DNA of 64,000 bases from contig OZ245892.1 of the NCBI GenBank assembly GCA_965229605.1, positions 992,001 to 1,056,000 on the forward strand, read 5' to 3'. This DNA comes from G965229605 sp965229605. Its GTDB lineage: Bacteria > Pseudomonadota > Alphaproteobacteria > CBDDJK01. A model generated the notes under the pieces. That model ran no database searches. It saw only the letters and a program-made list of their open reading frames with translations, and was not told where the DNA came from. Of the stretch, positions 34,950 through 43,957 are shown piece after piece. Position 1 is the stretch's first letter, and each line of letters begins with the position of its first letter. The position numbers and the translations under genes are program-made.

Positions 34950-36215
34950 TTAGCTTACAGGTTTCAGGTATAAATCATTGCGCGGGCGGATCGTGATACG
35001 TGTGCCCTGTGCAACGGTGACAATCGGATTCAAATTGACAGTCTCTTCCAAAATTGATGCGGTGATTTCCCCCAGCTTTTCCGATAATTCCTCTGCGCCT
35101 TCATCAAGCACCTCACCGGTCGCACTATCGTCATCATCGGCAAGCGGCGCCGAGGACAAGCGCACGGCCCCGCTGATTCCTGCCAGGATAAAGGCGGTGC
35201 CGTATTTTTCTAAAAAGCGGTTATCAACCTCGCCGGTCACGCCGTCGCGCCCCTGGACATCGGTGCCGATATTCTCCAGCTCGTAAATTTCTGCGCGGTT
35301 GCCAGCCAGCAAAAGCCGTTCGCAGACAATCCCGATTCGGCTGATGCCAAGTGAATCAGGGGCCAGGTATGAACAGATCAGGCGCGACCCTTTGGGAATC
35401 AAAATATTGCGGCCATGATAGCCGTAAACATTCCGGGAAACCTGTATGATGATGCCAGCCGATGCGCCCTGGTCTTCATCTTCAGACGTGGCTCCCAGCT
35501 GCGAATTGATCCCGGTTTCCAGAATGCCGGTGATATAGCGGTCGTTCGCCAAAAGCCGCCGGTTATCGACCGGAAAAGAGCTTTGGCGGACCGTATGCAA
35601 ATATGACCCTTCCGGCATTCCGGCCAGTTCGGCCGCCTGGTCGCGTGGAGCCGTTGCAGGTTGGCCAGAGCCCAGGGCGGGTCCGGCTAATCCCGGCAAG
35701 CTATCAGCAGACGTGCCAGACGGCCGCTCGGCAAGGCCGCTCCAGTCCGGTACCGCAATCGTGCTTAATCCGCTATTGCCAGCTCGCCGGTCCAGATAAG
35801 CCTGCTGCAACCGTTCAGCTGTAAAATCCGGCTGGACCGGCACTTGCTCGATGATAACCTGCACTTGCGGTTCAGGTGCGGGTTCAGGAGGCTCCGGCGT
35901 GGGAGGAGAAGGCACCGGAACTTCCTTAATAACAATCTTTTCTTTGATGACAGCCGGGAAGTCCGGCTCTGGCAGGGTTGGCTCAGCTGGAAGCTGATAG
36001 TCATGCACTCCTTGATCATTCTCTGGCAGGGTGCCAGCACCCACACCCTCTTCAGCACAAAGCCCACCACCCGATAAGCCAAGCCCGCCCAAGAAGTCAC
36101 AGACCGCACCCGTTTCACCTTGAACAGTGACGGACGCTCCCTGGCTAAACGCAGACAGACTGGACGCCAGTAAGAAAACAGGCATAATCATCAGACCAGG
36201 AGAAAAGCGCATCAC
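34950..36215 (-). CDS. virB10: VirB10/TrbI-family channel protein with a cleavable-type signal
   Basis: A 421-residue core-channel protein. The C-terminal half has the VirB10 beta-barrel (VSRNVYGYHGRNILIPKGSR, SRIGIVCERLLLAGNR, DNRFLEKYGTAFILAGISGAV (in part), ITIRPRND). A proline-rich stretch (PSPPTPEPPEPAPEP) links it to the N-terminus. The N-terminus looks like a signal peptide (PGLMIMPVFLLASSLSAFSQ) rather than the usual cytoplasmic tail plus internal anchor. It overlaps virB9 by four bases and is followed 12 bp later by the cysteine-repeat protein, which has the anchor this protein lacks. Confidence 0.9.
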   Translation of the reverse strand: MMRFSPGLMIMPVFLLASSLSAFSQGASVTVQGETGAVCDFLGGLGLSGGGLCAEEGVGAGTLPENDQGVHDYQLPAEPTLPEPDFPAVIKEKIVIKEVPVPSPPTPEPPEPAPEPQVQVIIEQVPVQPDFTAERLQQAYLDRRAGNSGLSTIAVPDWSGLAERPSGTSADSLPGLAGPALGSGQPATAPRDQAAELAGMPEGSYLHTVRQSSFPVDNRRLLANDRYITGILETGINSQLGATSEDEDQGASAGIIIQVSRNVYGYHGRNILIPKGSRLICSYLAPDSLGISRIGIVCERLLLAGNRAEIYELENIGTDVQGRDGVTGEVDNRFLEKYGTAFILAGISGAVRLSSAPLADDDDSATGEVLDEGAEELSEKLGEITASILEETVNLNPIVTVAQGTRITIRPRNDLYLKPVS

Positions 36216-37243
36216 GCATCTCCTTCATAGCGGATACAAAGATACGAAAAGCCGCTCTTTAACGTGATCAGTTCGGCCACGGACTCGATGATATAGGTCT
36301 TGCCCTGCAAGCGGGTATTGACCAGCTCGTCGATCTCGTCGATCACGACATAAGCCGTTGGCAGCTCAATCCCGTCCCACCGGTGGCCAAACTGCACATA
36401 GGTAAAGTGCCGATCCCGAAAGACCCGCGTTGGCCGCAATGAATCATCACCCCAAAGAGTGTAATCGTTAAAACCGTGCAAAGTTGCCGGGTCAAAATCG
36501 ACCGCTTCAACATAATCCCTTTGCGTTGAGCTGGTGCGGCCAGATCTGTCAGACTGCGATGCACTCAACGCTGGCAAGTCACCGCTCCAGTCCGCCGAAA
36601 AATCTGGTAAAGGCTTGTCAGCACTGCGCATCGGTGGCGCAACCAGGCTGTGAATAGAAGGCAAGTCAACCGGATCAGCCAGGCTTTCAGCCGTGCCCGT
36701 CAGCTTGACAATCAAATCCGGCAGATGCTTTGAATTATGACCCTCGGCCCGCAAATAAAAAGGATAGACAGCCCCGGAGCTGCCATAGACCAGTAAATTG
36801 CTGTCCATCCCGAAGCCTAGCGGTTTGACGGCGACCCAGCGCGGGCCGCGTATCTCCACCGCAAAAGCGGTGTCATCGCCAAGGTCAACACTGGCCACAG
36901 ATTCACCGACCGGAAGCGACAAGGCCGTCACCATAAATTCACGCAGACGCACCTTATAGGTGCAATCGCGACAAGTCGGATAACGGATAACCCCGGCTGT
37001 GTCCGCACTATCGTTCCAGCCTTCCTGAATCTGGCCGCCACCAAGTCCTCGATTAAGCGGTGGATAATTGCCCTCGACCTGATCGCGGGCCTGCTTAATC
37101 GTATTGTCCGGCACCGGCGGGCCACCATAAAAGCCCGGAATAGAAGAGGGCGTTTGTCCCGGGCGCGGAGGTAAGGGCGTTTGCGCCAGTGCGCTGTTGC
37201 CCACCAGAAACAATGATAACGCCAGAATGAAAAGCCTGTTCAT
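36212..37243 (-). CDS. virB9: VirB9/TrbG-family outer-membrane channel protein
   Basis: A 343-residue periplasmic/outer-membrane component with a Sec signal (LFILALSLFLVGNSALAQ). The N-terminal domain includes LREFMVTALSLPVGESVASV near residue 108 and VEIRGPRWVAVKPLG. The C-terminal beta domain includes RVFRDRHFTYVQFGHRW near residue 272, which contacts VirB7 and VirB10 in known structures. Four-base overlaps on both sides (virB8 and virB10). Confidence 0.9.
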   Translation of the reverse strand: MNRLFILALSLFLVGNSALAQTPLPPRPGQTPSSIPGFYGGPPVPDNTIKQARDQVEGNYPPLNRGLGGGQIQEGWNDSADTAGVIRYPTCRDCTYKVRLREFMVTALSLPVGESVASVDLGDDTAFAVEIRGPRWVAVKPLGFGMDSNLLVYGSSGAVYPFYLRAEGHNSKHLPDLIVKLTGTAESLADPVDLPSIHSLVAPPMRSADKPLPDFSADWSGDLPALSASQSDRSGRTSSTQRDYVEAVDFDPATLHGFNDYTLWGDDSLRPTRVFRDRHFTYVQFGHRWDGIELPTAYVVIDEIDELVNTRLQGKTYIIESVAELITLKSGFSYLCIRYEGDA

Positions 37244-38016
37244 TGCAAAACCTCCTGATTAGCATCTTGCCCAATGCCTCTGAATTTGATGGATAAAGCA
37301 AGCACACGAATGCCAAGCGGGTTTTCATACTTCTCTGTCTCGCGCACCGTGTCAGCCAACGCCGCCATCGACAAATAAGCCCGCAGTTCTTCCCTGGCCG
37401 TCACCTTCTCGCCCTTGCGATCAATCCGCTCATAATCAACGGCCAGCTTGTAAACGCCAGCGGAAAAGCTGCGCAGATGATCGACACTTACAATGTGAAT
37501 CTCACGGGTCAGGCCTGCCTTCAGAATATCGTCAACCAGCCCGCTATCGGCAAAATCCCGGATCAGCTGCGGACGCAGTTCATTCCCCGCAACGCCCAAC
37601 GCATCACGAAAACGCGCCGCTTGTGTCACCGGATCAACTTCAAGCAAATCTATCACAAAACGCTGTGCGCGTTGCTCCAGGAGCAATTTGAAGCCATCCG
37701 CCTCAACCGATATCGGCTCAACCCGATAAATGCGCTGATCAGCCGGATCGACACGCAAAAGGGCCAGCTGGGTTTCTTTTAAGGGAAGAAGAGCCTGAAA
37801 ACTCGACAAGGTCATTACCAGACCGGCGACCAGTGCAATATTCATCCCGGCCGATATCCGCAACATCCACGCAAGCCGCCTATGCGCGACTTGAAACGCA
37901 TAAGGATCAACAGCGCGAACCCCTGAATGATCATGAAACGGCAAGTCACCAGACTCACCCGCACTGCTCAATACAGGCAGGCTTTTACGCCAGAAGGGAA
38001 AATGAAGCTTGGTCAT
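37240..38016 (-). CDS. virB8: VirB8/TrbF-family assembly factor
   Basis: A 258-residue bitopic inner-membrane protein: cytoplasmic N-terminus, membrane helix at about residues 52-72 (MNIALVAGLVMTLSSF), then a periplasmic NTF2-like domain (FVIDLLEVDPVTQAARFRDA, ELRAYLSMAALADTVRETEK). VirB8 nucleates the channel. Overlaps of four bases with virB9 and with the next upstream membrane-protein gene. Sequence is divergent from VirB8 proper; position in the operon strengthens the call. Confidence 0.8.
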   Translation of the reverse strand: MTKLHFPFWRKSLPVLSSAGESGDLPFHDHSGVRAVDPYAFQVAHRRLAWMLRISAGMNIALVAGLVMTLSSFQALLPLKETQLALLRVDPADQRIYRVEPISVEADGFKLLLEQRAQRFVIDLLEVDPVTQAARFRDALGVAGNELRPQLIRDFADSGLVDDILKAGLTREIHIVSVDHLRSFSAGVYKLAVDYERIDRKGEKVTAREELRAYLSMAALADTVRETEKYENPLGIRVLALSIKFRGIGQDANQEVLQ

Positions 38017-38465
38017 GCCTTCCCCCTCAAAAACACCCGCCAGCCAACACAGCGGACAATCTCGGCGACAAAATGAGACAGCACAAAAGCACTGCCAAGC
38101 GGGATGTAGCCGTGTATCCAGGAATAAGGCGAAGGATCAGGGAAATTGATCTCAACCAGCATGCAAAGGACGATGGTCATGCAAACAATGACCTTGCAAG
38201 AAAACAGGCAATTATGCGGATAATCAGGACCTTGACGAATCCAGGCGGGGCTCTTTTTGAACCAGACAAGAATTCTTTCAAGAGTCCAGTCAAAGGCAAA
38301 GCCCGCAAGCAATCCAGTCAAGAAGAAACCAGCGACAGTAAACGGTAGCAGTGCTTCTTGTATCACCCACAAAACAAGACCATAAAACAAGACGTCGGGG
38401 AGCAGGTAAGAGTGCCGAACATGCAGATTAGTTAGCGCAGGACGGTGTCTTGTTGATTTTGTCAT
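38013..38465 (-). CDS. Polytopic membrane protein of the VirB operon
   Basis: A 150-residue protein with about four hydrophobic helices (LFYGLVLWVIQEALLPF, VAGFFLTGLLAGFAF, KVIVCMTIVLCMLVEI, YIPLGSAFVLSHFVAEI) and no recognised family. The ATG at 38465 has GGAGG six bases upstream, better than the longer frame to 38522, which would overlap the lipoprotein gene. It sits between virB7-like and virB8 genes. Entry-exclusion proteins and accessory pilus proteins can have this form; function unknown. Confidence 0.65.
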   Translation of the reverse strand: MTKSTRHRPALTNLHVRHSYLLPDVLFYGLVLWVIQEALLPFTVAGFFLTGLLAGFAFDWTLERILVWFKKSPAWIRQGPDYPHNCLFSCKVIVCMTIVLCMLVEINFPDPSPYSWIHGYIPLGSAFVLSHFVAEIVRCVGWRVFLRGKA

Positions 38466-38475
38466 TGATTGCCTC

Positions 38476-38664
38476 CTATCCAAGCCACTTATAGGATCGG
38501 GGTTGATACGGAAGCTGCTCACACGCGCACGGGCTTTTCTTCATCTTGTCGGAGCCAGGTGCGTTGTTCTCTGGAAGTTCCCGATCCGCATGGGCGCAGC
38601 CGACAAGCAGAGTTACAAATGCCAGGCTAAAAAAGACGGGGACAGAAGAGCGTAATCGAGACAT
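38476..38664 (-). CDS. virB7: VirB7-like lipoprotein
   Basis: A 62-residue protein with a lipoprotein signal (FFSLAFVTLLVGC, lipobox LLVGC with the lipidated Cys at residue 23). The mature part is only about 40 residues and contains two further Cys (CAC). Small lipoproteins at this place between virB6 and virB8 are VirB7 homologues that anchor VirB9 at the outer membrane. The identification rests on position and lipobox because VirB7 sequences hardly align. Confidence 0.75.
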   Translation of the reverse strand: MSRLRSSVPVFFSLAFVTLLVGCAHADRELPENNAPGSDKMKKSPCACEQLPYQPRSYKWLG

Positions 38665-38679
38665 CAGATTAACCTTTCA

Positions 38680-39822
38680 TCATGCAAAACGGTTGAAGTT
38701 GGCCCTGGCATTATCTTTGCCCACGTCATAGAAGGCCCGGAATTTATCCAGTTTTTCAGCAGCAGCCGAGGCAACCGCAGAAGATGCCCCACCGGGGCTG
38801 CTCAAAGCCGATCCGACAATACCGGCACCAGACCAGGCCCCGCCTGCCACATTGCCTATCGCCCCGCCAATCGCTGCCCGGTGATTGATGCCTGCCATAC
38901 CGATGCCTTTGGCTCCACCGACGACCATCATGGCACTTCCTGCCATGACACCGACCGCTGTATTGGTCAGAGAGGATTGTGTTACGGAGTTGGCGGTTGA
39001 TACCCCTTCAGTCATCAAGGCCGAGCCAATAACCCCCATGGCAATGGCGGTCAGAATTTGTGGATCTGAAAGGTTGGGGTCTTCAATGAGTTTAGGATCA
39101 ATCGACTGTGCCCCATAAAGCGCAATCGCCAGGGCCGAGGTGGAGGCAAAGACCACAACCACCGTTGCCAGTAATGTCCGAAGGCCCGAAAAGGCCATCG
39201 ACCGGCCCCAGTTAAAAGCAAAGCCCATAATCAGAAACGGAGCCAGGATCGACAGCATGATCAGACGGAAAACAGCCACAATCAGCTGTCCAATAAAAAC
39301 AACAACGATCACGAAATAGAAGAACATGATGAAGCCCGCCAAAATCCAGGCGACCGGGCTGTAAAGACTTCCCATCCCCCAGACGATCTCCGCTGCACTA
39401 AAGGCGCGGTCAAGGCCATCTTCTGCCAGCGTGGCCAGATTGTTTAATGATGAATATTCGCCAGTGGTTGTGACCGCATCCCCGCCAACAGCAAAGGCCA
39501 GGCTGGCTGCCCCCGACATGGTGGCTAGTGCAAGATTGTAAATTGTGATAATAAGCTGGGAGCCGTGCGTTCCCATCAAGATTGAGGCCAGAGCAATCGG
39601 CGCAAAATCAACAAGCAGCTGACCCGGTGTTTTTTTTGAGGAGAAGAAAAGAATGGCTTGCCAGAGAATCCATAGCCCCACACCCGATAAAAAAATATCC
39701 CGAAGCCCGGGTTGCAAAACCGTTGAAAGGTTAGAGGTAAAACTCTCGCCCAATTCAACAAAGCGGCTAAAGACCTTACACCCGGGGCCACAACTTATAT
39801 TAGTATTGCTATCATCCTCCAT
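38680..39822 (-). CDS. virB6: VirB6/TrbL-family inner-membrane channel protein
   Basis: A 380-residue polytopic protein with about six membrane helices (GVGLWILWQAILFFSS, FIMFFYFVIVVVFIGQLIVA and others) and a Gly/Ala/Ser-rich C-terminal region typical of TrbL. The start at 39822 follows GGGGAGG by 8 bp. The ribosome-binding site overlaps the + strand gene that begins nearby, so the two genes are head to head in the middle of the operon. Confidence 0.9.
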   Translation of the reverse strand: MEDDSNTNISCGPGCKVFSRFVELGESFTSNLSTVLQPGLRDIFLSGVGLWILWQAILFFSSKKTPGQLLVDFAPIALASILMGTHGSQLIITIYNLALATMSGAASLAFAVGGDAVTTTGEYSSLNNLATLAEDGLDRAFSAAEIVWGMGSLYSPVAWILAGFIMFFYFVIVVVFIGQLIVAVFRLIMLSILAPFLIMGFAFNWGRSMAFSGLRTLLATVVVVFASTSALAIALYGAQSIDPKLIEDPNLSDPQILTAIAMGVIGSALMTEGVSTANSVTQSSLTNTAVGVMAGSAMMVVGGAKGIGMAGINHRAAIGGAIGNVAGGAWSGAGIVGSALSSPGGASSAVASAAAEKLDKFRAFYDVGKDNARANFNRFA

Positions 39823-40390
39823 ATTTTTATCCTCCCCTTCTTTCTCGGAGGACTACATTCGGCATTTGGAATGGATACCCGCTGCGACCAAAGAGCAATA
39901 TTACGACTTCGATGGCTCTGGTGAATTTTGGCGGCAAAGCTATCAAGAAGCTATGGATGAATGGGGAACAGTTAAGGAGCCCTTTTTCGTATTTCGTGAT
40001 GCTTTCACACCATTTGAAAACATTGGCGGGCGTGATTTTGTTAATCGGAAAGAATTGTTGCCCTTGATAGACAAGCAACAGAATGCGCCACAAATTAAAC
40101 ATGCTTATGACATTGTTCTTATCTACAAATGGTGGAAGCATCGCTATAGGGAATATCTTAGACGTGCCGCTTCCTACGGGCATCAGTTTAATAAACTTAC
40201 TGATTCCAAGCTGTGTGAAGAATTGCGGGACCGATTGTTCGGAACCAGTTGCAATGAATTTCCTGATTGGCGCACCGAAGAAGACAAAGAAGCTTGGCAA
40301 GCGAAAATGAAGAAATGGATAGAAAACAAGAAAGTCATAGAGATGATTGACGAGATTGCGGCAGGAGCTGAGGCAGCAAAAACCAACTGA
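39806..40390 (+). CDS. Opposite-strand gene in the entry-exclusion position; probable secreted hypothetical protein
   Basis: A frame of up to 245 codons (open from 39653) whose part after about 39830 reads as a genuine charged protein rich in Trp, Lys and Glu (EYLRRAASYGHQF; CNEFPDWRTEEDKEAW). A hydrophobic stretch (LILVLLSSSIFLSSPSFS) looks like a signal peptide, but the only good start nearby is TTG at 39806; the next ATG is at 39953. It lies on the + strand between virB5 and virB6, where pKM101, R388 and RP4 keep the entry-exclusion gene. No homologue recognised. Coordinates of the 5' end are uncertain. Confidence 0.55.
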   Translation: MLSSSIFLSSPSFSEDYIRHLEWIPAATKEQYYDFDGSGEFWRQSYQEAMDEWGTVKEPFFVFRDAFTPFENIGGRDFVNRKELLPLIDKQQNAPQIKHAYDIVLIYKWWKHRYREYLRRAASYGHQFNKLTDSKLCEELRDRLFGTSCNEFPDWRTEEDKEAWQAKMKKWIENKKVIEMIDEIAAGAEAAKTN

Positions 40391-40404
40391 ATTATGATAA
40401 CAGG

Positions 40405-41199
40405 TCACTGGCCGCCCTCCACAGCTTCTTCACCTTCAGAAAGGGCATGTGTGACCTGTTGAAGCGATAACCCGGATTCAAGGGCGACCATGGCCTGCAA
40501 TTTAAGCATTTGTGCCAGTATCTGGTTTTGCTGGGCCAGGGCCTGAACAGTTAGCACTTGCCCGCGGGCAATCACGGCAAGGCGTTCATTTTGCGTTGTT
40601 GCGCCACCTGCGCTTGATTCCAATTCATCAGACGCATCAAGAAGTTCTTCAGAACTCTTGACCCCGATATCACCCCCCGAAAGCCCCTTTAGCACACTGT
40701 CCTGATACAAAGCCTGACGCCGATCCTGGATAGCGTTGCGGGCGGCTCTTATTTCAGCTGATGACTGGGGCGGCGCATCGCCGTCTGCCGTGCCATCATC
40801 TTCGTCAAGAAACAGCGATTGCCGATAAAGATCGGCTGATTGACAAATCCCGTTCCAGCTTAAATCTTCAAATGACAGGTCTGGCATCAAATCTTCAAGA
40901 TTTGGAAGCAAACACATGGCATCGCGCCGCAGCTGTGATCCCAGCTTGACCATATTTGCAAAGGGCAGTGTAATTGAACCGGCCTTGCCAATCGCATCAA
41001 CCGTATCCTTGGCCGACAGGCTGATATCGTTAATACCACTAAGCTGTTCAGTGCTTATCTCGGTTTGATCTGTCATCGCGTTAATCTGTTCAGACCATTT
41101 GCCGATGGCCGCCGTATCAATGACTGCCATTTGTGCTTGAGCAGGAATCATTGACGCCAGAAGATAAAAAGCGGTGATGCTTATAAGAATGCGGCCCAT
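40405..41199 (-). CDS. virB5: VirB5/TrbJ-family minor pilin protein
   Basis: A 264-residue exported protein with signal ISITAFYLLASMIPAQAQ, then a helical body (WSEQINAMTDQTEISTEQLS; Gln-rich C-terminal helices such as LAQQNQILAQMLKLQAM). VirB5 sits at the pilus tip and helps in cell contact. Its 5' end overlaps the end of virB4 by 19 bp. The helical, Gln-rich architecture plus position support the call although sequence identity in this family is low. Confidence 0.82.
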   Translation of the reverse strand: MGRILISITAFYLLASMIPAQAQMAVIDTAAIGKWSEQINAMTDQTEISTEQLSGINDISLSAKDTVDAIGKAGSITLPFANMVKLGSQLRRDAMCLLPNLEDLMPDLSFEDLSWNGICQSADLYRQSLFLDEDDGTADGDAPPQSSAEIRAARNAIQDRRQALYQDSVLKGLSGGDIGVKSSEELLDASDELESSAGGATTQNERLAVIARGQVLTVQALAQQNQILAQMLKLQAMVALESGLSLQQVTHALSEGEEAVEGGQ

Positions 41200-43595
41200 T
41201 GGTCCCCCTTTTCTGCTTGAAGATTTTCCATCAGATGCACTGCATCAGGGCCGGAGCGATAATATTTAAGACCACCTCCACCGGCAGCGATCCCGTAAGG
41301 TGATAAATCGATATCGAGAATTGCGCTTTCGCGCATATCTGTGGCAGCATCCCGCTTGACCACCAGCACCCGCCTTGCTCCGCCGTCTTCCACTGTCCCA
41401 CCGGTGCCATGAAAGATAAAAGCCAGTTCCTCCTCTTCCAGGTTAAAAGCGTCATAGCTTTCATGCTTGCCTTGCGGGTTGGGGAAGAAAATCAGGGTCG
41501 CGGCATTTTCAATCAAAGCCTCCCCGATACCGGATCGATGGAGTGCAGCCGGGTCTTGAAAAGCCAGGCCAACGACACCATTCAGCTTGCGATACTCACG
41601 GAACATCTCTTGAACCGTCAGACGAAAGCCGTCATTTTCAAGCAGCCTGGCCGCTTCATCGACAAAAATGGCGAAGCCCCGCTTCTGGGTATTCTGGCTG
41701 GCCGATCTGCCAATCGCTTGTGCGATATGGGTGACGATGGGTGCGCCCAGGACTGGATCGCTCAAGGCTTCATTCATATTGATCCCGACCAGAAAATCTT
41801 TGCCAAGAAACTTGGAAAGAGAATCATGCTCGGCATTGAATACATGCGCATAGGAACCAGCCTTGCCTTTGGCATCCACCACCCACTTTGCCATTGCCGC
41901 CTTGACCCCGTGCCGATCTGAAAAGCCTGGCTGATAGATGGTGTTCAATTTCCGATCTGGCGGATCGACCCGGAAGGCACAGCTGATCGCATGATCCAGC
42001 TCGGCTTCAATGTCCGGGGTGCGTGGCACATCGCCCAGCATGGAAATCAGCACTTGCCGGACAAGCTGGCGGTTGGATACGGTGTCCTCTCCGACATCGA
42101 GCGGGTTCAGAGACAGCTTCTCATAGCCCTGATAGGTGCCGCCCAATGCCTCGACCATAAAGCGGGTGCCTTCCTTGGAATCAAAGATATAGGACCGCAC
42201 ACCGTCCATCTTGGCCAAGCCTCCCAGCAAGTGAAGGACCAGAGTTGACTTCCCGCTTCCAGACGGCGCAATAACCAGAAAATGCCCCAGGGACTGAGGC
42301 GTTGCGCTGGCATGGAACTGAAAACGATAGGTCTGGCCAGAGGGCGTTGAAAAAAGCCTCACGGGTCGCTTGTCCCAGGGCGAACTTTCAATTCCGAGTG
42401 GGGACCCCGCAAAATTCCATAAACAGGCCGCCGGTTCTGAAAACATCTTTAGCGGTCGGAGCAGCTGATCCCGCCCTGGCATCCGGTTAAACCAGGTTAT
42501 CGGCATTCCACGGGTTTCAACAGCATAGACAACCCGGCTACGCGCCAGATGATCAGCCACCTTTTCAACCAGAACCGTCAATTCTTCATGGGTGCGGGCG
42601 CGCAAGGCAATCTGAAACTGCGTTTCAAAAAGGCGACTTTTGCCTTCACCCAGCACATCCATGCCAGCCGCATATTCCCCGGCCAGTGTCGGATTGGCAA
42701 AAAGCCCCAGAACATTTTGACGCATTTGCATCTTGAATTTCGTGCGCATCACATCAGCAGAAAGCGGCCGCAAAACCTGAAAAAGTTCAATATCGCCCGC
42801 AATGGCCATAATCTGGGATGGAAACTTTGAGCTCACATCCTCCGGCCAGCTCTTGATTCCAATCATCGCGTGGAATTGCGCCTCTGGTGTATGGGTAACC
42901 AGGGCGGCCCCGGATTCGCCTTTAGCTCCGGGTATTTGAAAATCCAGATCAGCTGCTGGTACATTGGCCGATATATTGTGATAAACCGATGAAAGATTGT
43001 GAGACCATGAGCCGCAGACCAGATAATGGACCAGTCGCGTCAGCGGACAAGGCACGCTTGAATCCTCAGGACGGGCAAGAGCCGTGGGCTTGTAATCACG
43101 AAAGAAGCTGGGAAAGTTTTTTGCCGCTTCACCGAGTTTGCGCCGATCCCGCCCGGCCAATATGACAATCCACTCAATCATAAAGCCGTGTGAGAATTTC
43201 TGGCTTTCAGCCGTGCCAATTTCTTCAAGGGCTTCTGTTGGCCATTCACCTGAATAGGTGATGTTCTCTTGTCGCTTAACGCCAAACAGACGAATAGAAT
43301 CCAGTAAATCCCCAAGCTGGCTCAAGGCCGCCGCCCGGCTTATGGCCAGACGTTGCTGGTAGTCAGCATCCCTGCTTTCATACAACATCCCTTGAAGCCG
43401 AAAAGCCCGAAAGGCCGATCCGTCCTTTAGGCTGACGGTCACACCGTCTTCGTCAATGCGGTCAAATTCCAGCTCATGGCAGAGCCAGTCCTGTTGAATA
43501 GACCCCAGCACCCATCTCCGCGTTGCCGGAACAGCAAGCCCGCCAATCAGGCCCGCCGCAATACCGGTGCCAATGACAGAAGCCAGGCCGCTCAT
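41181..43595 (-). CDS. virB4: VirB4-family conjugation ATPase
   Basis: An 804-residue ATPase, the most conserved part of the secretion system. An N-terminal helix (VIGTGIAAGLIGGLAVPA) precedes the VirB4 N-domain and the AAA-type motor: Walker A in VIAPSGSGKSTLVLHLLGG near residue 434 and Walker B in GFAIFVDEAARLL near residue 645, followed by GVVGLAFQDPAAL. It energises pilus biogenesis. Four-base overlap with virB3. Confidence 0.95.
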   Translation of the reverse strand: MSGLASVIGTGIAAGLIGGLAVPATRRWVLGSIQQDWLCHELEFDRIDEDGVTVSLKDGSAFRAFRLQGMLYESRDADYQQRLAISRAAALSQLGDLLDSIRLFGVKRQENITYSGEWPTEALEEIGTAESQKFSHGFMIEWIVILAGRDRRKLGEAAKNFPSFFRDYKPTALARPEDSSVPCPLTRLVHYLVCGSWSHNLSSVYHNISANVPAADLDFQIPGAKGESGAALVTHTPEAQFHAMIGIKSWPEDVSSKFPSQIMAIAGDIELFQVLRPLSADVMRTKFKMQMRQNVLGLFANPTLAGEYAAGMDVLGEGKSRLFETQFQIALRARTHEELTVLVEKVADHLARSRVVYAVETRGMPITWFNRMPGRDQLLRPLKMFSEPAACLWNFAGSPLGIESSPWDKRPVRLFSTPSGQTYRFQFHASATPQSLGHFLVIAPSGSGKSTLVLHLLGGLAKMDGVRSYIFDSKEGTRFMVEALGGTYQGYEKLSLNPLDVGEDTVSNRQLVRQVLISMLGDVPRTPDIEAELDHAISCAFRVDPPDRKLNTIYQPGFSDRHGVKAAMAKWVVDAKGKAGSYAHVFNAEHDSLSKFLGKDFLVGINMNEALSDPVLGAPIVTHIAQAIGRSASQNTQKRGFAIFVDEAARLLENDGFRLTVQEMFREYRKLNGVVGLAFQDPAALHRSGIGEALIENAATLIFFPNPQGKHESYDAFNLEEEELAFIFHGTGGTVEDGGARRVLVVKRDAATDMRESAILDIDLSPYGIAAGGGGLKYYRSGPDAVHLMENLQAEKGDQWAAFL

Positions 43596-43948
43596 TTGCC
43601 GCCACCTTTTTTCTCGCCAAGACGCTTGCGGGGCGAAGGGTCAGGCCCGCACAAAAGCTGGCGGCGGCGATTGCTTAAACGCCAGAAAGAAAAAGGCAGG
43701 ATAAAAACCGTTTCAAAATGCGGGTCTTTCCCATTGAGGCGAATAATCATGATAAGCCCCAAAACAGCAAAAACCAGAAGCCCCGGAAGCAGAACAGACC
43801 TGATAGCCGAATCAATCGCAACAACGCTATCAAGTCCAACCCAGAGCGCAAAAAACACGACGAAAAAACAGCCCAGCGCACGCGGCGGCAGCCCATAAAA
43901 AGTAAAGGGCTTTTGAATATCCGTAAAATGTGCTGCGCTGGCTTTCAT
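43592..43948 (-). CDS. virB3: VirB3-family membrane protein
   Basis: A 118-residue protein with the VirB3 opening FTDIQKPFTFYGLPPRALG and two membrane helices (CFFVVFFALWVGLDSV and LLPGLLVFAVLGLIMII). It ends with a basic tail rich in Lys and Gly. It assists VirB4 in the inner membrane. Adjacent to virB2 (9-bp gap) and overlapping virB4 by four bases. Confidence 0.88.
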   Translation of the reverse strand: MKASAAHFTDIQKPFTFYGLPPRALGCFFVVFFALWVGLDSVVAIDSAIRSVLLPGLLVFAVLGLIMIIRLNGKDPHFETVFILPFSFWRLSNRRRQLLCGPDPSPRKRLGEKKGGGK

Positions 43949-43957
43949 CGCAAAGAC

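Noticed and set aside
39827..40408. - strand frame of 193 codons between virB5 and virB6
   Set aside because: It reads as hydrophobic shadow of the + strand gene, rich in Phe/Ile runs with no ribosome site. The + strand reading is far more protein-like.
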